In this document: positions 41,870 to 50,607 of the stretch, piece after piece
How the letters are laid out: each line of letters begins with the position of its first letter
Position numbering within the stretch: position 1 is the first letter of the stretch
DNA from: a virus
Strand: one strand, 5' to 3'
Virus record (IMG/VR): IMGVR_UViG_3300010354_000044
Coordinates: 62,001-126,000 of that record
Length of the DNA: 64,000 nt
Notes under the pieces: generated by a model
The model's input: the letters and a program-made list of their open reading frames with translations, nothing else
Databases searched by the model: none
What the model was told of the DNA's origin: nothing
Translations under genes and position numbers: made by a program

Positions 41870-42887
41870 CTCCCAACAAAATGATAGTCGGTATCCGTAT
41901 ACCTACGCTTGGGACTACTTACGCGGTATCTGCGAAGGGAGTGTGTCAAGATCGGACGTCGCTAAAATAATGGAATTCTTAAGCGAGCTCTTGGGGAATG
42001 CCCTAAATCTCTCACCCAGCGAATTAGCTGAAGAGCTGGCAATTAAGATAGCTGACTATGCGCAGGCAAATCCTCATGACCCGCAAGTACTCGTAGACAA
42101 TGCTTCGCGGCGCCTCAATAAACCCACGATTACTGAAAAGGCCGATTCTATACAACCGGTGCCTGAAGTAATCACCATTAACCTACCAGGCGGGGTAGAG
42201 TTGGAAATGGTCGCTATTCCAGAAGGGAGTTTTCTCATGGGCTCCCCTGATGATGAACTAGGGCGTAGTAAAGACGAAGGTCCGCAGCATCAGGTGACTA
42301 TAGCTACCTTCCTAATGGGTAAATACCCTGTTACGCAGGCGCAGTGGCGTGCGGTAGCCGATCTGCCCCAGGTGGAATATTATCTGAATCCAGAGCCATC
42401 AAATTTTAAGGACGATAAATGCCCAGTTGAACAAATTACCTGGCATGAAGCTTTGGAATTTTGTGCTCGGTTATCCAAACTAACCGGTAAACCCTACACC
42501 CTCCCCAGTGAAGCCCAGTGGGAGTATGCTTGCCGGGCCGGTACCGCTACCCCATTTTACTTTGGCGAGACCCTTACCACTGACCTAGCTAATTACGATG
42601 GTGATTACATCTATGAACTCACCGAGGTGGGTAGTTTTCCTCCCAATGCCTTTGGCCTTTACGATATGCACGGCAATGTGTTTGAGTGGTGTTTAGATGT
42701 ATGGCATGAAACTTATGACGGTGCCCCGGTTGACGGAACTGCTTGGGTGACAGACGGGGACAGTTCCATTCGTGTACATCGTGGCGGTTCTTGGGACGAC
42801 GAACCTGGGAACTGTCGCTCCGCCTATCGGAGCAACGACTGGTCCTACAGCCGTGAGGCTTTTACCGGCTTTCGTATTGTGGTGTAA
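41862..42887 (+). CDS. FGE/SUMF1-fold protein 3 with helical N-domain
   Basis: 341 residues: a helical N-domain of ~95 residues, then the FGE-like domain (EGSFLMGSP, PSEAQWEYACRAG, DMHGNVFEWC, HRGGSW ... CRSAYRS ... TGFRIV). The second active-site Cys is absent. The extra domain is unique among the four copies. Confidence 0.9.
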   Translation: MVDSQQNDSRYPYTYAWDYLRGICEGSVSRSDVAKIMEFLSELLGNALNLSPSELAEELAIKIADYAQANPHDPQVLVDNASRRLNKPTITEKADSIQPVPEVITINLPGGVELEMVAIPEGSFLMGSPDDELGRSKDEGPQHQVTIATFLMGKYPVTQAQWRAVADLPQVEYYLNPEPSNFKDDKCPVEQITWHEALEFCARLSKLTGKPYTLPSEAQWEYACRAGTATPFYFGETLTTDLANYDGDYIYELTEVGSFPPNAFGLYDMHGNVFEWCLDVWHETYDGAPVDGTAWVTDGDSSIRVHRGGSWDDEPGNCRSAYRSNDWSYSREAFTGFRIVV

Positions 42888-42960
42888 TGCCCAGGGTGTT
42901 ATTTAGACCAAGCAAAATATTGCGTCTTTGTTTTACCTCAACCCTTAGGAGGATTAAATA

Positions 42961-43167
42961 GTGAATCTAGAGTTACCCCATCTGGCGCTATACCGTGCGA
43001 TCAAGGGTAATTTGACGTACTGGTTAGCGCCGGGGGCTAACTTACCAACAGTAGGAGTACTGATGGAGGTTAGGCAGCGGTGGGAAATGCTTAAGCCCTA
43101 CGTCATTAACAAAAACCATAGAGCAATAGATAATGGCTTGGCTTTGGTGGAGCGTCAATTAAAATAG
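42961..43167 (+). CDS. Hypothetical protein
   Basis: 68 residues starting GTG behind AGGAGG. Helical. Lies between two FGE-fold genes. DGR target genes are often next to small accessory proteins, but there is no specific similarity. Confidence 0.65.
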   Translation: MNLELPHLALYRAIKGNLTYWLAPGANLPTVGVLMEVRQRWEMLKPYVINKNHRAIDNGLALVERQLK

Positions 43168-43219
43168 CGGCTCTTGGCATAAGCGAAGAGACATAACACT
43201 ACACAGAATAGGAATAATT

Positions 43220-43993
43220 ATGGCTGAGGTAACTACAATTACCCTGCCTGGAAGGGTAGAGTTAAAAATGGTAGCTATTCCAGAAGGGAGCTTTCCCATG
43301 GGCTCCCCTGCAGATAACATTGGGTTTTACTATAACGAGGGGCCACAGCATCAAGTAACACTGAATTCTTTCCTCATGGGTAAATACCCAATTACCCAGG
43401 CTCAATGGCGGGCTGTAGCGACCTTACCAGAGATTGAGATTAGTCTAGACCCCGATCCTTCAGCCTTCAAGGGGGATAACCGCCCCGTAGAGCAGGTGAA
43501 CTGGCATGAAGCCTTAGAGTTCTGCTACAGACTGTCTACCTATACTGGTACTGTTTATACTTTACCTAGCGAGGCTCAGTGGGAGTATGCCTGCCGTGCT
43601 GGTACTACTACGGCGTTTCATTTCGGCGAGACAATTTCTACCAACCAAGCTAACTACAACGGTAGTTATATTTACGCTAATGGCCACAAAGGAGTCTGGC
43701 GGGAGGAGACGACTGAGGTGGGCATGTTTCCTGCAAACGCCTTTGGTCTCCATGACATGCACGGTAATGTGTACGAGTGGTGTTTAGATAACTATGAGAT
43801 CAGCTACCGAGGCGCTCCAACCGATGGAAGCGCCTGGAAGCGTAAGAAGAGCCCATGGGAGATTCGCCATATACTCCGTGGAGGCTCTTGGGTTGATGGC
43901 CCTTGGTATTGCCGTAGTGCCCAGCGAGGATTCCTTAAAGAGTTTGTTTCAGATAGTTATATTGGCTTTCGTGTTGTATGTCTGCTGAAGTAG
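43220..43993 (+). CDS. FGE/SUMF1-fold protein 4
   Basis: 257 residues, SD AGGAATAA. EGSFPMGSP, PSEAQWEYACRAG, DMHGNVYEWC, LRGGSW ... CRSAQRG ... IGFRVV. Second Cys replaced by Gln. Closest in its first half to copy 3. Confidence 0.9.
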   Translation: MAEVTTITLPGRVELKMVAIPEGSFPMGSPADNIGFYYNEGPQHQVTLNSFLMGKYPITQAQWRAVATLPEIEISLDPDPSAFKGDNRPVEQVNWHEALEFCYRLSTYTGTVYTLPSEAQWEYACRAGTTTAFHFGETISTNQANYNGSYIYANGHKGVWREETTEVGMFPANAFGLHDMHGNVYEWCLDNYEISYRGAPTDGSAWKRKKSPWEIRHILRGGSWVDGPWYCRSAQRGFLKEFVSDSYIGFRVVCLLK

Positions 43994-44007
43994 CCCGGCT
44001 AGCCTGC

Positions 44008-44216
44008 CACCCTAGCGGCCCCGCGGCTGCTGGGGTGCTCTTGTAAATTATTTTGGAGTTATAAAAATGTCTCAGCAACAAAAGACTGTTCAAGACTATG
44101 ACAAACAGTTAAAAGAGGCTCGTAAGAAAATCGAGCAAAACGCTACCTGGAGAAAAGCACAGGGTAAGTCTTAGTTCTATCACGTGCACCCTAGCGGTCC
44201 CGTGGCTGCTGGGGTG
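44008..44216 (+). repeat. Paired CACCCTAGC hairpins
   Basis: CACCCTAGC/GCTGGGGTG hairpins at 44008-44037 and 44187-44216, each followed by TTGTAAAT and flanking the small gene at 44067. Nearly identical, so a recent duplication or a shared regulatory element. Confidence 0.6.
44067..44174 (+). CDS. Very small charged protein
   Basis: 35 residues starting MSQQQKTVQDYDK, helical and charged. SD TTGGAG. Flanked by two copies of the same hairpin. Confidence 0.55.
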   Translation: MSQQQKTVQDYDKQLKEARKKIEQNATWRKAQGKS

Positions 44217-44252
44217 CTACCGTTGTAAATACTTCTGTTTAATAAAGAGTCA

Positions 44253-44678
44253 ATGAAAATCACAACTGATGGGCAATATCTGAATGTAACCTGGGGAAAA
44301 CAAATCAACACTAGGCATATTAGCAGGATTGAGCTCAAGGCATCTAATGGCGCGACCGGCGTATTAATTTGGGATCACCCAAAAAGTAGGCCTACATTTC
44401 TGGGCGATAACATGACCCAAGAACAATCGGCTGCGGGGGAGAAAGCTAAACATGAGATCCTGCAAGCAAAGCATAATATCATTAAAAGTACACTTGATTT
44501 CTTGCAACTTTTTCAAGACGGTGGCTGGCATACTATCTACCCTGTACCTTACTGTCCTACTAACACTAATTCTAGTGGTAGTGCTAAAGATGCTAAAGGC
44601 CGCGACCCCGTGGAGGCTTTTCAAGAACTGCAGGACTTGCTTGAGGGTTCGGTTATTGACGAAAGTGAAATTGACTAG
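44253..44678 (+). CDS. Hypothetical protein
   Basis: 141 residues. Beta-rich N-terminus with TDGQYLNVTWGKQINTRH, helical and acidic C-terminus. No SD. Not recognised. Confidence 0.65.
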   Translation: MKITTDGQYLNVTWGKQINTRHISRIELKASNGATGVLIWDHPKSRPTFLGDNMTQEQSAAGEKAKHEILQAKHNIIKSTLDFLQLFQDGGWHTIYPVPYCPTNTNSSGSAKDAKGRDPVEAFQELQDLLEGSVIDESEID

Positions 44679-44814
44679 CCTGCCTTTTATAGGCCTCTAC
44701 GTAGTCGAAGTGCTACCTATACAGCTTTGTAGTCCCGGTCCGTAACCTCGTAAAACCACTTCAGGTCGCTTTAGTAACGCCCTGAAATATGTACAAACTA
44801 ATTAGGTGTTAACT

Positions 44815-45015
44815 ATGCTACTACCTATCACCCTTGATTTACCCCCACAGGCTGCGCCCACCGAGATTGTTCAGGCTGCTAGTTTGAGCTCTATCCCTGA
44901 TTGGGCCCTTACCTCTGAAGGCGAACTGGATAAGTCAGGCGGGGACCCCCGGGCTGAGTTCCCAGACAACCGCCAAGGGACCGGAGGTCCTGTTCCTCGG
45001 GCTCCCCGGAAGTAA
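44815..45015 (+). CDS. Hypothetical protein
   Basis: 66 residues, SD AGGTG. MLLPITLDLPPQAA resembles the start of the gene at 31218. Disordered C-terminus. Confidence 0.55.
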   Translation: MLLPITLDLPPQAAPTEIVQAASLSSIPDWALTSEGELDKSGGDPRAEFPDNRQGTGGPVPRAPRK

Positions 45016-45088
45016 CTGCGGGTGCTAAGCTAATCCTAGGCCCTGTTATATAACAAGGCCTAGGTACTTTAACCTTTGGAGGTATACT

Positions 45089-45295
45089 ATGGCAGCAACA
45101 TGGCGGCAGATCCATGAAATAACGTCCCAAATGTCTGAGGACCAATTAGATCAACCTGTTTTACTTGAGGGTGATTGTTGGGAAGGTGTACACCTTGGTG
45201 TTATGTCCGAAGAGGATGTAAAACAGTATGGGAGTGAGCATGGGCCAGATCCTAACGTAAAGGTAGGAACACCTTACCTAAGTACTTGGGAGTGA
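45089..45295 (+). CDS. Hypothetical protein
   Basis: 68 residues, SD TTGGAGGT. WRQIHEITSQMSEDQLDQPV followed by a beta strand is a pattern seen in many small phage proteins of unknown role. Confidence 0.7.
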   Translation: MAATWRQIHEITSQMSEDQLDQPVLLEGDCWEGVHLGVMSEEDVKQYGSEHGPDPNVKVGTPYLSTWE

Positions 45296-45374
45296 TATAT
45301 TTGCGCCAGAGGCCATTTTCTGTGTGTAGCAGAGCTACAGAATCATAATAAGTAGTATTTTGGAGAATTTTAAC

Positions 45375-45641
45375 GTGGCTGAAAAGATTGCGCAAATGAA
45401 TGGCAAAGATTTTGCCTGCGTCCTCGGACTTGTAGCAACAAGAGCTTTTCTTGCATTGCTAAATCGGGACCTAAAAGATCTAGAAGATGGAACTACCTCT
45501 AGGGAGAAGCTAAAAGAGTCGCTGCCGCGGCGCGAAGCCTTATTAGCTAAATTCGCTGAATCTGAGGTCCCGGAAGATATTCTGGCTGCTCACCAAGTAA
45601 CGGATAAGTTTAGCGCCTACAAAAAATTCTTGGAAAACTAA
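45375..45641 (+). CDS. Hypothetical helical protein
   Basis: 88 residues from a GTG with GGAGA upstream; a TTG at 45360 overlaps that SD. Ends with a 1-nt overlap into the next gene. Confidence 0.6.
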   Translation: MAEKIAQMNGKDFACVLGLVATRAFLALLNRDLKDLEDGTTSREKLKESLPRREALLAKFAESEVPEDILAAHQVTDKFSAYKKFLEN

Positions 45642-45868
45642 TGCGTAAATTGATACTCAACCTAAGAAAAAAGATTGTAGACATAGTCGCGGGTTTATGC
45701 CTCGGGTGTTTACAACTTTTTATCATTGTTGTAGCCGTTCTTATAGGACTGGCTCCGTTTGTCGGTCTTGTATTCGCGATTGATTGGATATTAACTTACC
45801 TTGGACTCAATGTGCCTTTGTGGGTTACAGCGTTCATAATCTTCTTTATATGGCCTAAGAGGCAGTAA
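45641..45868 (+). CDS. Small membrane protein, array A1
   Basis: 75 residues: basic N-terminus (LILNLRKKIVD), then two TM helices. First of three tandem small membrane proteins. Confidence 0.65.
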   Translation: MRKLILNLRKKIVDIVAGLCLGCLQLFIIVVAVLIGLAPFVGLVFAIDWILTYLGLNVPLWVTAFIIFFIWPKRQ

Positions 45869-45872
45869 AAAC

Positions 45873-46034
45873 ATGGCTAAACTCCCCGTAGCAGCTATTA
45901 TAGCTGCTATAGTTTTCCTGCTATTAACGGCTGCTTTCGCGTACCTTGCATCAATGATCCCGCCGCATCTTCTTCCTCCTTTGTTACTTCTGTGGCTGAT
46001 AGGAGTCTTAACAGCAAAGGCTTTCGGTCTTTGA
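45873..46034 (+). CDS. Small membrane protein, array A2
   Basis: 53 residues beginning MAKLPVAAIIAAIVFLLL; two TM helices with PPHLLPP between. Starts 4 nt after the previous stop. Confidence 0.6.
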   Translation: MAKLPVAAIIAAIVFLLLTAAFAYLASMIPPHLLPPLLLLWLIGVLTAKAFGL

Positions 46035-46105
46035 TCTGACCAGTTTCTAAACACTCCAGCTCTTAGGCAGCTCGCGCCCGTGGTTCCTTAATTTAACAAA
46101 AAGTC

Positions 46106-46273
46106 ATGCTAAAAGGAGCTATCATCGCTTTTGGTGTCCTGCTTCTATTGGCAGCTCTCACAGGCCTCGCACTAATGATCATCCATCTGTTTGGTTTAGT
46201 AGGAATTCAGGTTCCTTTTTTATTTGGCCTGTGGCTAGCCGTTATTTTCCTAATATGCCTAGCCTCCATTTAA
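46106..46273 (+). CDS. Small membrane protein, array A3
   Basis: 55 residues beginning MLKGAIIAFGVLLLL; two TM helices. Same size and layout as A2. Holin-like dimensions, but small size alone does not make a holin. Confidence 0.6.
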   Translation: MLKGAIIAFGVLLLLAALTGLALMIIHLFGLVGIQVPFLFGLWLAVIFLICLASI

Positions 46274-46289
46274 CTTACGGAGACAAATT

Positions 46290-46631
46290 ATGACACTACA
46301 CGAACTCGACATTAAATCACAGGTAAGTCGGCAGGTCGTTAAACAGGAACTTGCCGAATCATTTACCCGTAAACCACCCTTTCCAGTATTGCAAATAGAG
46401 AATGATGTGGCCAAGTTTATACAACTAGTAAATCACTGCCTTTATGTAGGCGATAAGGACTTGCTGCTGACCTGGGGAATTAACCCTATCAAAGAAAATC
46501 CGGGGTTACTTGGCTCTAACGATTTTGGGCTGTATAAAGAGACGTTTGAAAATCTTTATGAAAAAGCCCAGATAGAGCTAGAAAAGCAATGCTTCCTTGA
46601 GCTTGTGCAGCTGTTCTCTTCCTTTACTTAA
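46290..46631 (+). CDS. Hypothetical protein
   Basis: 113 residues, SD ACGGAGA. Helical. Not recognised. Confidence 0.65.
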   Translation: MTLHELDIKSQVSRQVVKQELAESFTRKPPFPVLQIENDVAKFIQLVNHCLYVGDKDLLLTWGINPIKENPGLLGSNDFGLYKETFENLYEKAQIELEKQCFLELVQLFSSFT

Positions 46632-46639
46632 TAAATCAA

Positions 46640-47296
46640 ATGAAAATATTTGAATCCTTAGTTAAACTCAGCAACTCCTGGGATGCCGATTTGGCTCAGA
46701 AGTTAGCTCTGCTTTACCTAGAAAGCCCCTGCCGCGCCGCTGAGCTGCATGAGATCGGGGTCAGCGATAGTTTGACCATATGGCTTCATTCTCAGGTTAC
46801 CTACGACCGCGGCGCGTGGGTAGACAAAAAGACTGGGTGTCGGTGCGCTGCTGTAAAAGATAATCATGATTATGATCTTTCCCTGCTAACTCAGCAGGCT
46901 GAAAATGGTTTACTGCATATAGCCAGTAGTGATATCGCAGGGGGCAGTCCTCTATGGTCATTGTCAACAAACGACATATCTCGTTTCATTTGTGTGCTCG
47001 GGCATATTAGGTATGGCATAGGGTTCAGCACCTCTGAAAAGTGCCTCCTATCTATCCTTATGGCGTCCGATTATCGGCAATGGGTTGCTGAAGACCGAAC
47101 ATGGGGTGGACACTGGGAACCCAAGCAAAGAAACTATGGCGCCCAGGCCCTATTGTCTGAGATTGGGCTGCAGGCTGTTACTTTAGATTGGCTAGGGAGG
47201 CCTGAGAAGAGCCGGGAGCATCCGAGGACCAAAGAAATGATGGTCTACTCCCACAAAGTTGTCCTTCCCGAAGCACTACCAACAGGACTCCTCTAA
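46640..47296 (+). CDS. Hypothetical protein
   Basis: 218 residues. GCRCAAVKDNHDYDLSLL and DRTWGGHWEP stand out; Cys, His and Asp residues could bind a metal but no family is recognised. Follows the previous gene by 8 nt. Confidence 0.7.
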   Translation: MKIFESLVKLSNSWDADLAQKLALLYLESPCRAAELHEIGVSDSLTIWLHSQVTYDRGAWVDKKTGCRCAAVKDNHDYDLSLLTQQAENGLLHIASSDIAGGSPLWSLSTNDISRFICVLGHIRYGIGFSTSEKCLLSILMASDYRQWVAEDRTWGGHWEPKQRNYGAQALLSEIGLQAVTLDWLGRPEKSREHPRTKEMMVYSHKVVLPEALPTGLL

Positions 47297-47310
47297 TACT
47301 TTAAGACATC

Positions 47311-47382
47311 ATGTTCAAAAAGCTAATCATACTTATTCTCCTGTTCATCGCCCTTTTAACAGACACTTCCAATGGAAAATAA
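47311..47382 (+). CDS. Possible leader-like hydrophobic peptide
   Basis: 23 residues (MFKKLIILILLFIALLTDT...), basic start then a hydrophobic helix. Overlaps the next gene by 11 nt. May be only a coupling frame. Confidence 0.35.
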   Translation: MFKKLIILILLFIALLTDTSNGK

Positions 47383-47710
47383 TGAAAGCGTGGTAGAGCT
47401 AATGGAAATATACGGGGGCTTGTCCAAGCTGCGACCGATTCTTAAAGACGTTCCGCCTGAAAAGTGGGAAGGTCTGATAGAAGCAGCCCGGTATACAATA
47501 GAACTTCGCAAAGAGCTAGAAGAAAGTTCCATTCCTCATGAGGAATGGGGAGGCGCTATAGAGGCTTGCAAGATCCTTCTAGATCTAAAACGTTCTTACA
47601 AGGGCGGAAGTCTAGTTGAGGCCCTTAGCCGTAATCGCAGCCGGATAGCTAACTTAGATACACAATACCAAGCTTGGCTTCTAAGAAACGTTACTATGCT
47701 GATTGATTGA
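47372..47710 (+). CDS. Hypothetical helical protein
   Basis: 112 residues. Two similar helical units: PEKWEGLIEAARYTIELRKE and HEEWGGAIEACKILLDLKRS, an internal repeat. Not recognised. Confidence 0.7.
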   Translation: MENNESVVELMEIYGGLSKLRPILKDVPPEKWEGLIEAARYTIELRKELEESSIPHEEWGGAIEACKILLDLKRSYKGGSLVEALSRNRSRIANLDTQYQAWLLRNVTMLID

Positions 47711-47823
47711 GCTCAATCGTTTTCAGAAGTTAATTGTAGGAGAATCAATTTAAAAGTTTTAAAGAATAGTTGTCTTTTTTAACTTACGTGTGTTAAGGTA
47801 GAAAGACCTTACTCTAGATAGCC

Positions 47824-48294
47824 GTGTACAAACAAAAACGTAAGCCCAAGAAGAGAGAAGTTGGTCGGCACAGCCCCGGCGCTCAGTCTCGGCTGGATAA
47901 GTTTGTACAGACCCATAGAGCAGAGAAGGAAGCTAATCCTCTGCCCTTGGATTTCTACCGCCCTATTTATCTCCCCAATAACTTCTGGGAGACTCTACGC
48001 AGCTACGGCAATCTGTACGTGTACGCACGTATGCTAGATAAAAAGGGCGCAGGGGTTGTTACCTTTAATACGGACTTTGCAGCGGGCGAGCTCTACATGA
48101 TGCCCCGGACGTGCAAAGATTATATCCGCACCTGCCTGCGGAAAGGTTTGTTTAGGCATATAGAGTGGTTAGACAAAACGACCGTCAAGGTCTATTACAA
48201 CTCTATGCCTAAGCTAATGTTGGGCTTAGAAGCAGAGTCCAACACTGAGATTCTCTTGGAGAGTCCGGAGGACATCCTGAGAAAAAAGTCCTGA
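47824..48294 (+). CDS. DNA-binding protein, short (zero-frame) product
   Basis: 156 residues starting GTG. Basic N-terminal tail (YKQKRKPKKREVGRHS), then FYRPIYLPNNFWETLRSY ... VVTFN ... MPRTCKDYIRTCLRKGLF ... VKVYYN, a winged-helix-like pattern. It ends KKS-stop two codons after the slippery heptamer A-AAA-AAG at 48282-48288. The long product continues in the -1 frame to 48956. Possibly a replication or transcription regulator. Confidence 0.75.
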   Translation: MYKQKRKPKKREVGRHSPGAQSRLDKFVQTHRAEKEANPLPLDFYRPIYLPNNFWETLRSYGNLYVYARMLDKKGAGVVTFNTDFAAGELYMMPRTCKDYIRTCLRKGLFRHIEWLDKTTVKVYYNSMPKLMLGLEAESNTEILLESPEDILRKKS

Positions 48295-48317
48295 TTCCTG
48301 AGGATAGTGTCCTCAGG
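48267..48317 (+). promoter_or_regulatory. Programmed -1 frameshift cassette
   Basis: In order: SD-like GGAGGA (48267-48272), 9 nt, slippery A-AAA-AAG in the zero frame (48282-48288), 8 nt containing the zero-frame TGA, then the perfect hairpin CCTGAGGA-TAGTG-TCCTCAGG (48297-48317). This is the arrangement of the E. coli dnaX signal. A -1 slip enters an open frame that runs without a stop for 222 codons. Confidence 0.85.
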
Positions 48318-48956
48318 AAGCAGGAACAGAGTCAGTTTCGCGCTCAGCAGGAGCTGCGCACTAAGCTGCAGCAAAAGCTGAAAGACGAACTAAACGTAAG
48401 AAAGTTAGGTGCTGAAGGAGAAGAGCATGTAGAAAAAGAGTTTAAGGACCAAATGCTCACGCTTGCCGACTTCTTTAGAAAACCCTCTGTTAATGCCGGG
48501 GGCACTGTTTTGAAGAGGAAAAGTAAACGCCGAAAACGGCGGAATAAAGCTCTTATTTATCGCGGCAAGCGGTTCACGTTGGCGCATCCAGACGCCCCTC
48601 TGTTTGGAGCTACCCAGAAGGCGATCGGCTTAGAGATAGGCCGGGCCCGCAAGACTGTATCCCGACGGCTATCTAATAGCTATCGGGAGAAAGTGGCAAA
48701 GAAATATAAGATCACTATCAAACCCCTTCAGCGCACCCAGGTGTTAATCCATTTGGGTGATGCCGCTGCTGCAGAACAGGCCCAGCGAGAGTCGCTTGAG
48801 CGCCTCCCGATTGCGGTCTACAACGATAAATCTTATATTTGCCGGCCTAACGTCTACAAGGGGACAGCAGAGACACCAAGAAGCCAACGGCGGGTGCGTC
48901 AGCACCTTCGCCAACTTGAAGCTAAGCTACAAAAGCGTAGCTCCGATGATGCTTGA
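48288..48956 (+). CDS. DNA-binding protein, -1 frame extension of the gene at 47824
   Basis: 222 residues added after the slip, giving a 377-residue product. It has a Gln/Glu-rich coiled coil (QQELRTKLQQKLKDEL), a basic patch (KRKSKRRKRRNKA) and a helix-turn-helix-like TQKAIGLEIGRARKTVSRRL, then PNVYKGTAETPRSQRR and a basic C-terminus. The first ATG in this frame (48453) lacks an SD and would leave the 55 protein-like codons before it unexplained. Confidence 0.75.
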   Translation, partial: VLIPEDSVLRKQEQSQFRAQQELRTKLQQKLKDELNVRKLGAEGEEHVEKEFKDQMLTLADFFRKPSVNAGGTVLKRKSKRRKRRNKALIYRGKRFTLAHPDAPLFGATQKAIGLEIGRARKTVSRRLSNSYREKVAKKYKITIKPLQRTQVLIHLGDAAAAEQAQRESLERLPIAVYNDKSYICRPNVYKGTAETPRSQRRVRQHLRQLEAKLQKRSSDDA

Positions 48957-49019
48957 TTTTATCAAGCGTTGCTTCTTGGGTTTGGTTGCTTCAACACTAG
49001 CGCCCCTCCGCTAGGTTGT

Positions 49020-49080
49020 AGCAGCGAAGCGAAAAATTTATTGAAATAATATTTTCTTCGCTTCGCTGCTGGATTTTCAG
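49020..49080 (+). terminator. 14-bp inverted repeat
   Basis: AGCAGCGAAGCGAA pairs perfectly with TTCGCTTCGCTGCT. Lies 64 nt after the frameshift gene. The whole gene-free 48957-49354 is AT-rich and holds this stem, a GCCCCG/CGGGGC stem around a T/A-rich loop (49106-49146), and the terminator at 49272. Confidence 0.7.
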
Positions 49081-49271
49081 CTCCGCCAGTTTTTTTTGGT
49101 GAGCTGCCCCGTGAAAAATTTTTTTATTATTTTTTTTTTGCGGGGCATGAAAGGGGGGTTATTCTTACACAAGGAAAAAGCTAGGGTATCCTTAGCTTGA
49201 TTTTTAGTGTAAAGTTATTTTTTATATTAATTTCGGGAATTAAGGGATTAAAGTTAAACCTATAGTTTTTG

Positions 49272-49300
49272 ATAGGGGCTGCGCCCCTATCTTTTTTTTT
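49272..49300 (+). terminator. Rho-independent terminator
   Basis: ATAGGGGC-TGC-GCCCCTAT followed by C and nine T. Confidence 0.95.
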
Positions 49301-49354
49301 GATTAACTTTCTAAATGTCCTTTAGAAGTTTGTATGGGTACAAACTGAATCAAC

Positions 49355-49753
49355 ATGTTCTATTCCTTTGAGTTATTCGGACCGCGCTTGCGCGCGTACG
49401 AGCAGAAATTAGCTGAGCTATCGCTGTATGACCCCCCAAGCCCCCCTTCCCCCCAAACCTCGGCAGAAGGACTTAGCGATACATCGCCCTTCCAGGAGGC
49501 TATTGATGCAGGATTAGCTATGCTAGACTGTATAAAACCAGCATCTACCGAAACCTACGGCCAACACTTTCTAAGCGTTGTCAAGCTAATAGTAAGAGCG
49601 CAGCAATACCCGCTGGCTTTACAACTCATTACAGATTACCGTTGCCCCGCTAAGTACATCTCGGGCGAACTAAAGACTTTAAAGGAAGCTATCAACACAT
49701 GTCTTACTTCACCGGCTACAGACAACGACTGCAGCTCAACCATCAGAACTTAG
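49355..49753 (+). CDS. Hypothetical protein
   Basis: 132 residues. A copy of the dispersed C-rich repeat encodes PPSPPSPQ near residue 28. The rest is helical. Overlaps the next gene by 55 nt. Confidence 0.65.
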   Translation: MFYSFELFGPRLRAYEQKLAELSLYDPPSPPSPQTSAEGLSDTSPFQEAIDAGLAMLDCIKPASTETYGQHFLSVVKLIVRAQQYPLALQLITDYRCPAKYISGELKTLKEAINTCLTSPATDNDCSSTIRT

Positions 49754-50220
49754 TAGAGCTCGCGTTGCAGTTAACCCAGGAAGGCCTTCGGGTGCAGTAT
49801 TATCTCCCTTCTGGTAGGACTCTCTTAAGCTCTCTGCGCGTCATTGACGGCGAGGAGTATCAACATCGGGTATCCAAAGAAGGACATTACTACTGGTATA
49901 AGATCTTCGTCAATGCCGTGCGTATTCAATTCAACACAGTCCCATACCGGTGGACATTTGAATACGATACGATCCCAGACTACCAGCACGGCTCTAGCAC
50001 TACCGGGAAAGAATTTATCGTAAATCCTTTATGTGGGGGCCGTCCTGGGTATGCCGACTGGAATAGGTTACCCTTTAGCGTGCAAGACGTTAAGGACAAT
50101 CTCCGGCCCTTCTACCTGCGTAATATCGGTGATCGCCAGCCTGGAATCCTTGATTATGTAGACCTTGTTCCACAAATGCCCGTAAACTTTAATGAAATCA
50201 AAGGAAGCTATGATGTGTAG
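49699..50220 (+). CDS. Hypothetical protein
   Basis: 173 residues, beta-rich with many aromatics (GHYYWYKIFV, YRWTFEYDTIPDY). Not recognised. Confidence 0.65.
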   Translation: MSYFTGYRQRLQLNHQNLVELALQLTQEGLRVQYYLPSGRTLLSSLRVIDGEEYQHRVSKEGHYYWYKIFVNAVRIQFNTVPYRWTFEYDTIPDYQHGSSTTGKEFIVNPLCGGRPGYADWNRLPFSVQDVKDNLRPFYLRNIGDRQPGILDYVDLVPQMPVNFNEIKGSYDV

Positions 50221-50221
50221 A

Positions 50222-50398
50222 ATGACTAAAAGGCAACTACGAAAGATCAACCTATATTACTGTGTTTCTGCATCTCTTGTAATCTTACTTGCATTACTCT
50301 TGCAGTCTCCAATATCTAACCCGCTGACTCCCTTCCTAATTTCAGCAGTCTTTGTAGTTGGCATTTGGCTCTGGTTCATGAACCTGTTTGTCCGCTAA
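50222..50398 (+). CDS. Small membrane protein, array B1
   Basis: 58 residues from the ATG at 50222, chosen to align with its two neighbours: MTKRQLRKINLYY like MPKKQVRAFNNYY and VNRKQLRTITQYY. Two TM helices. Confidence 0.7.
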   Translation: MTKRQLRKINLYYCVSASLVILLALLLQSPISNPLTPFLISAVFVVGIWLWFMNLFVR

Positions 50399-50436
50399 CT
50401 TTCTAAACCCTACCCCGAGGAAAATAACAATATACA

Positions 50437-50607
50437 ATGCCTAAAAAACAAGTACGCGCATTCAATAACTATTACCTCGCTTTTGCAACTCCCGTGCTTT
50501 TACTCGGGCTGCTTCTGCAGTCCGCAATAGGATTTAATGCCGTAACCGTTATCGTAACCATGGCAGTCGCCATAATAGGCGTTTGGCTATTGCTCAAAAA
50601 TTTGTAG
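50437..50607 (+). CDS. Small membrane protein, array B2
   Basis: 56 residues. KKQVRAFNNYYLAFATPV then two TM helices ending GVWLLLKNL. The upstream TCTAAACCCTACCCCGAGG is repeated before the Pnkp gene. Confidence 0.7.
   Translation: MPKKQVRAFNNYYLAFATPVLLLGLLLQSAIGFNAVTVIVTMAVAIIGVWLLLKNL

Noticed and set aside
23147-43993. Active formylglycine-generating enzymes
   Set aside because: The required second Cys is absent or misplaced in all four and no sulfatase gene is visible.
45641-46273. Holin genes
   Set aside because: Size and two TM helices fit, but no endolysin is nearby and such small proteins are common.
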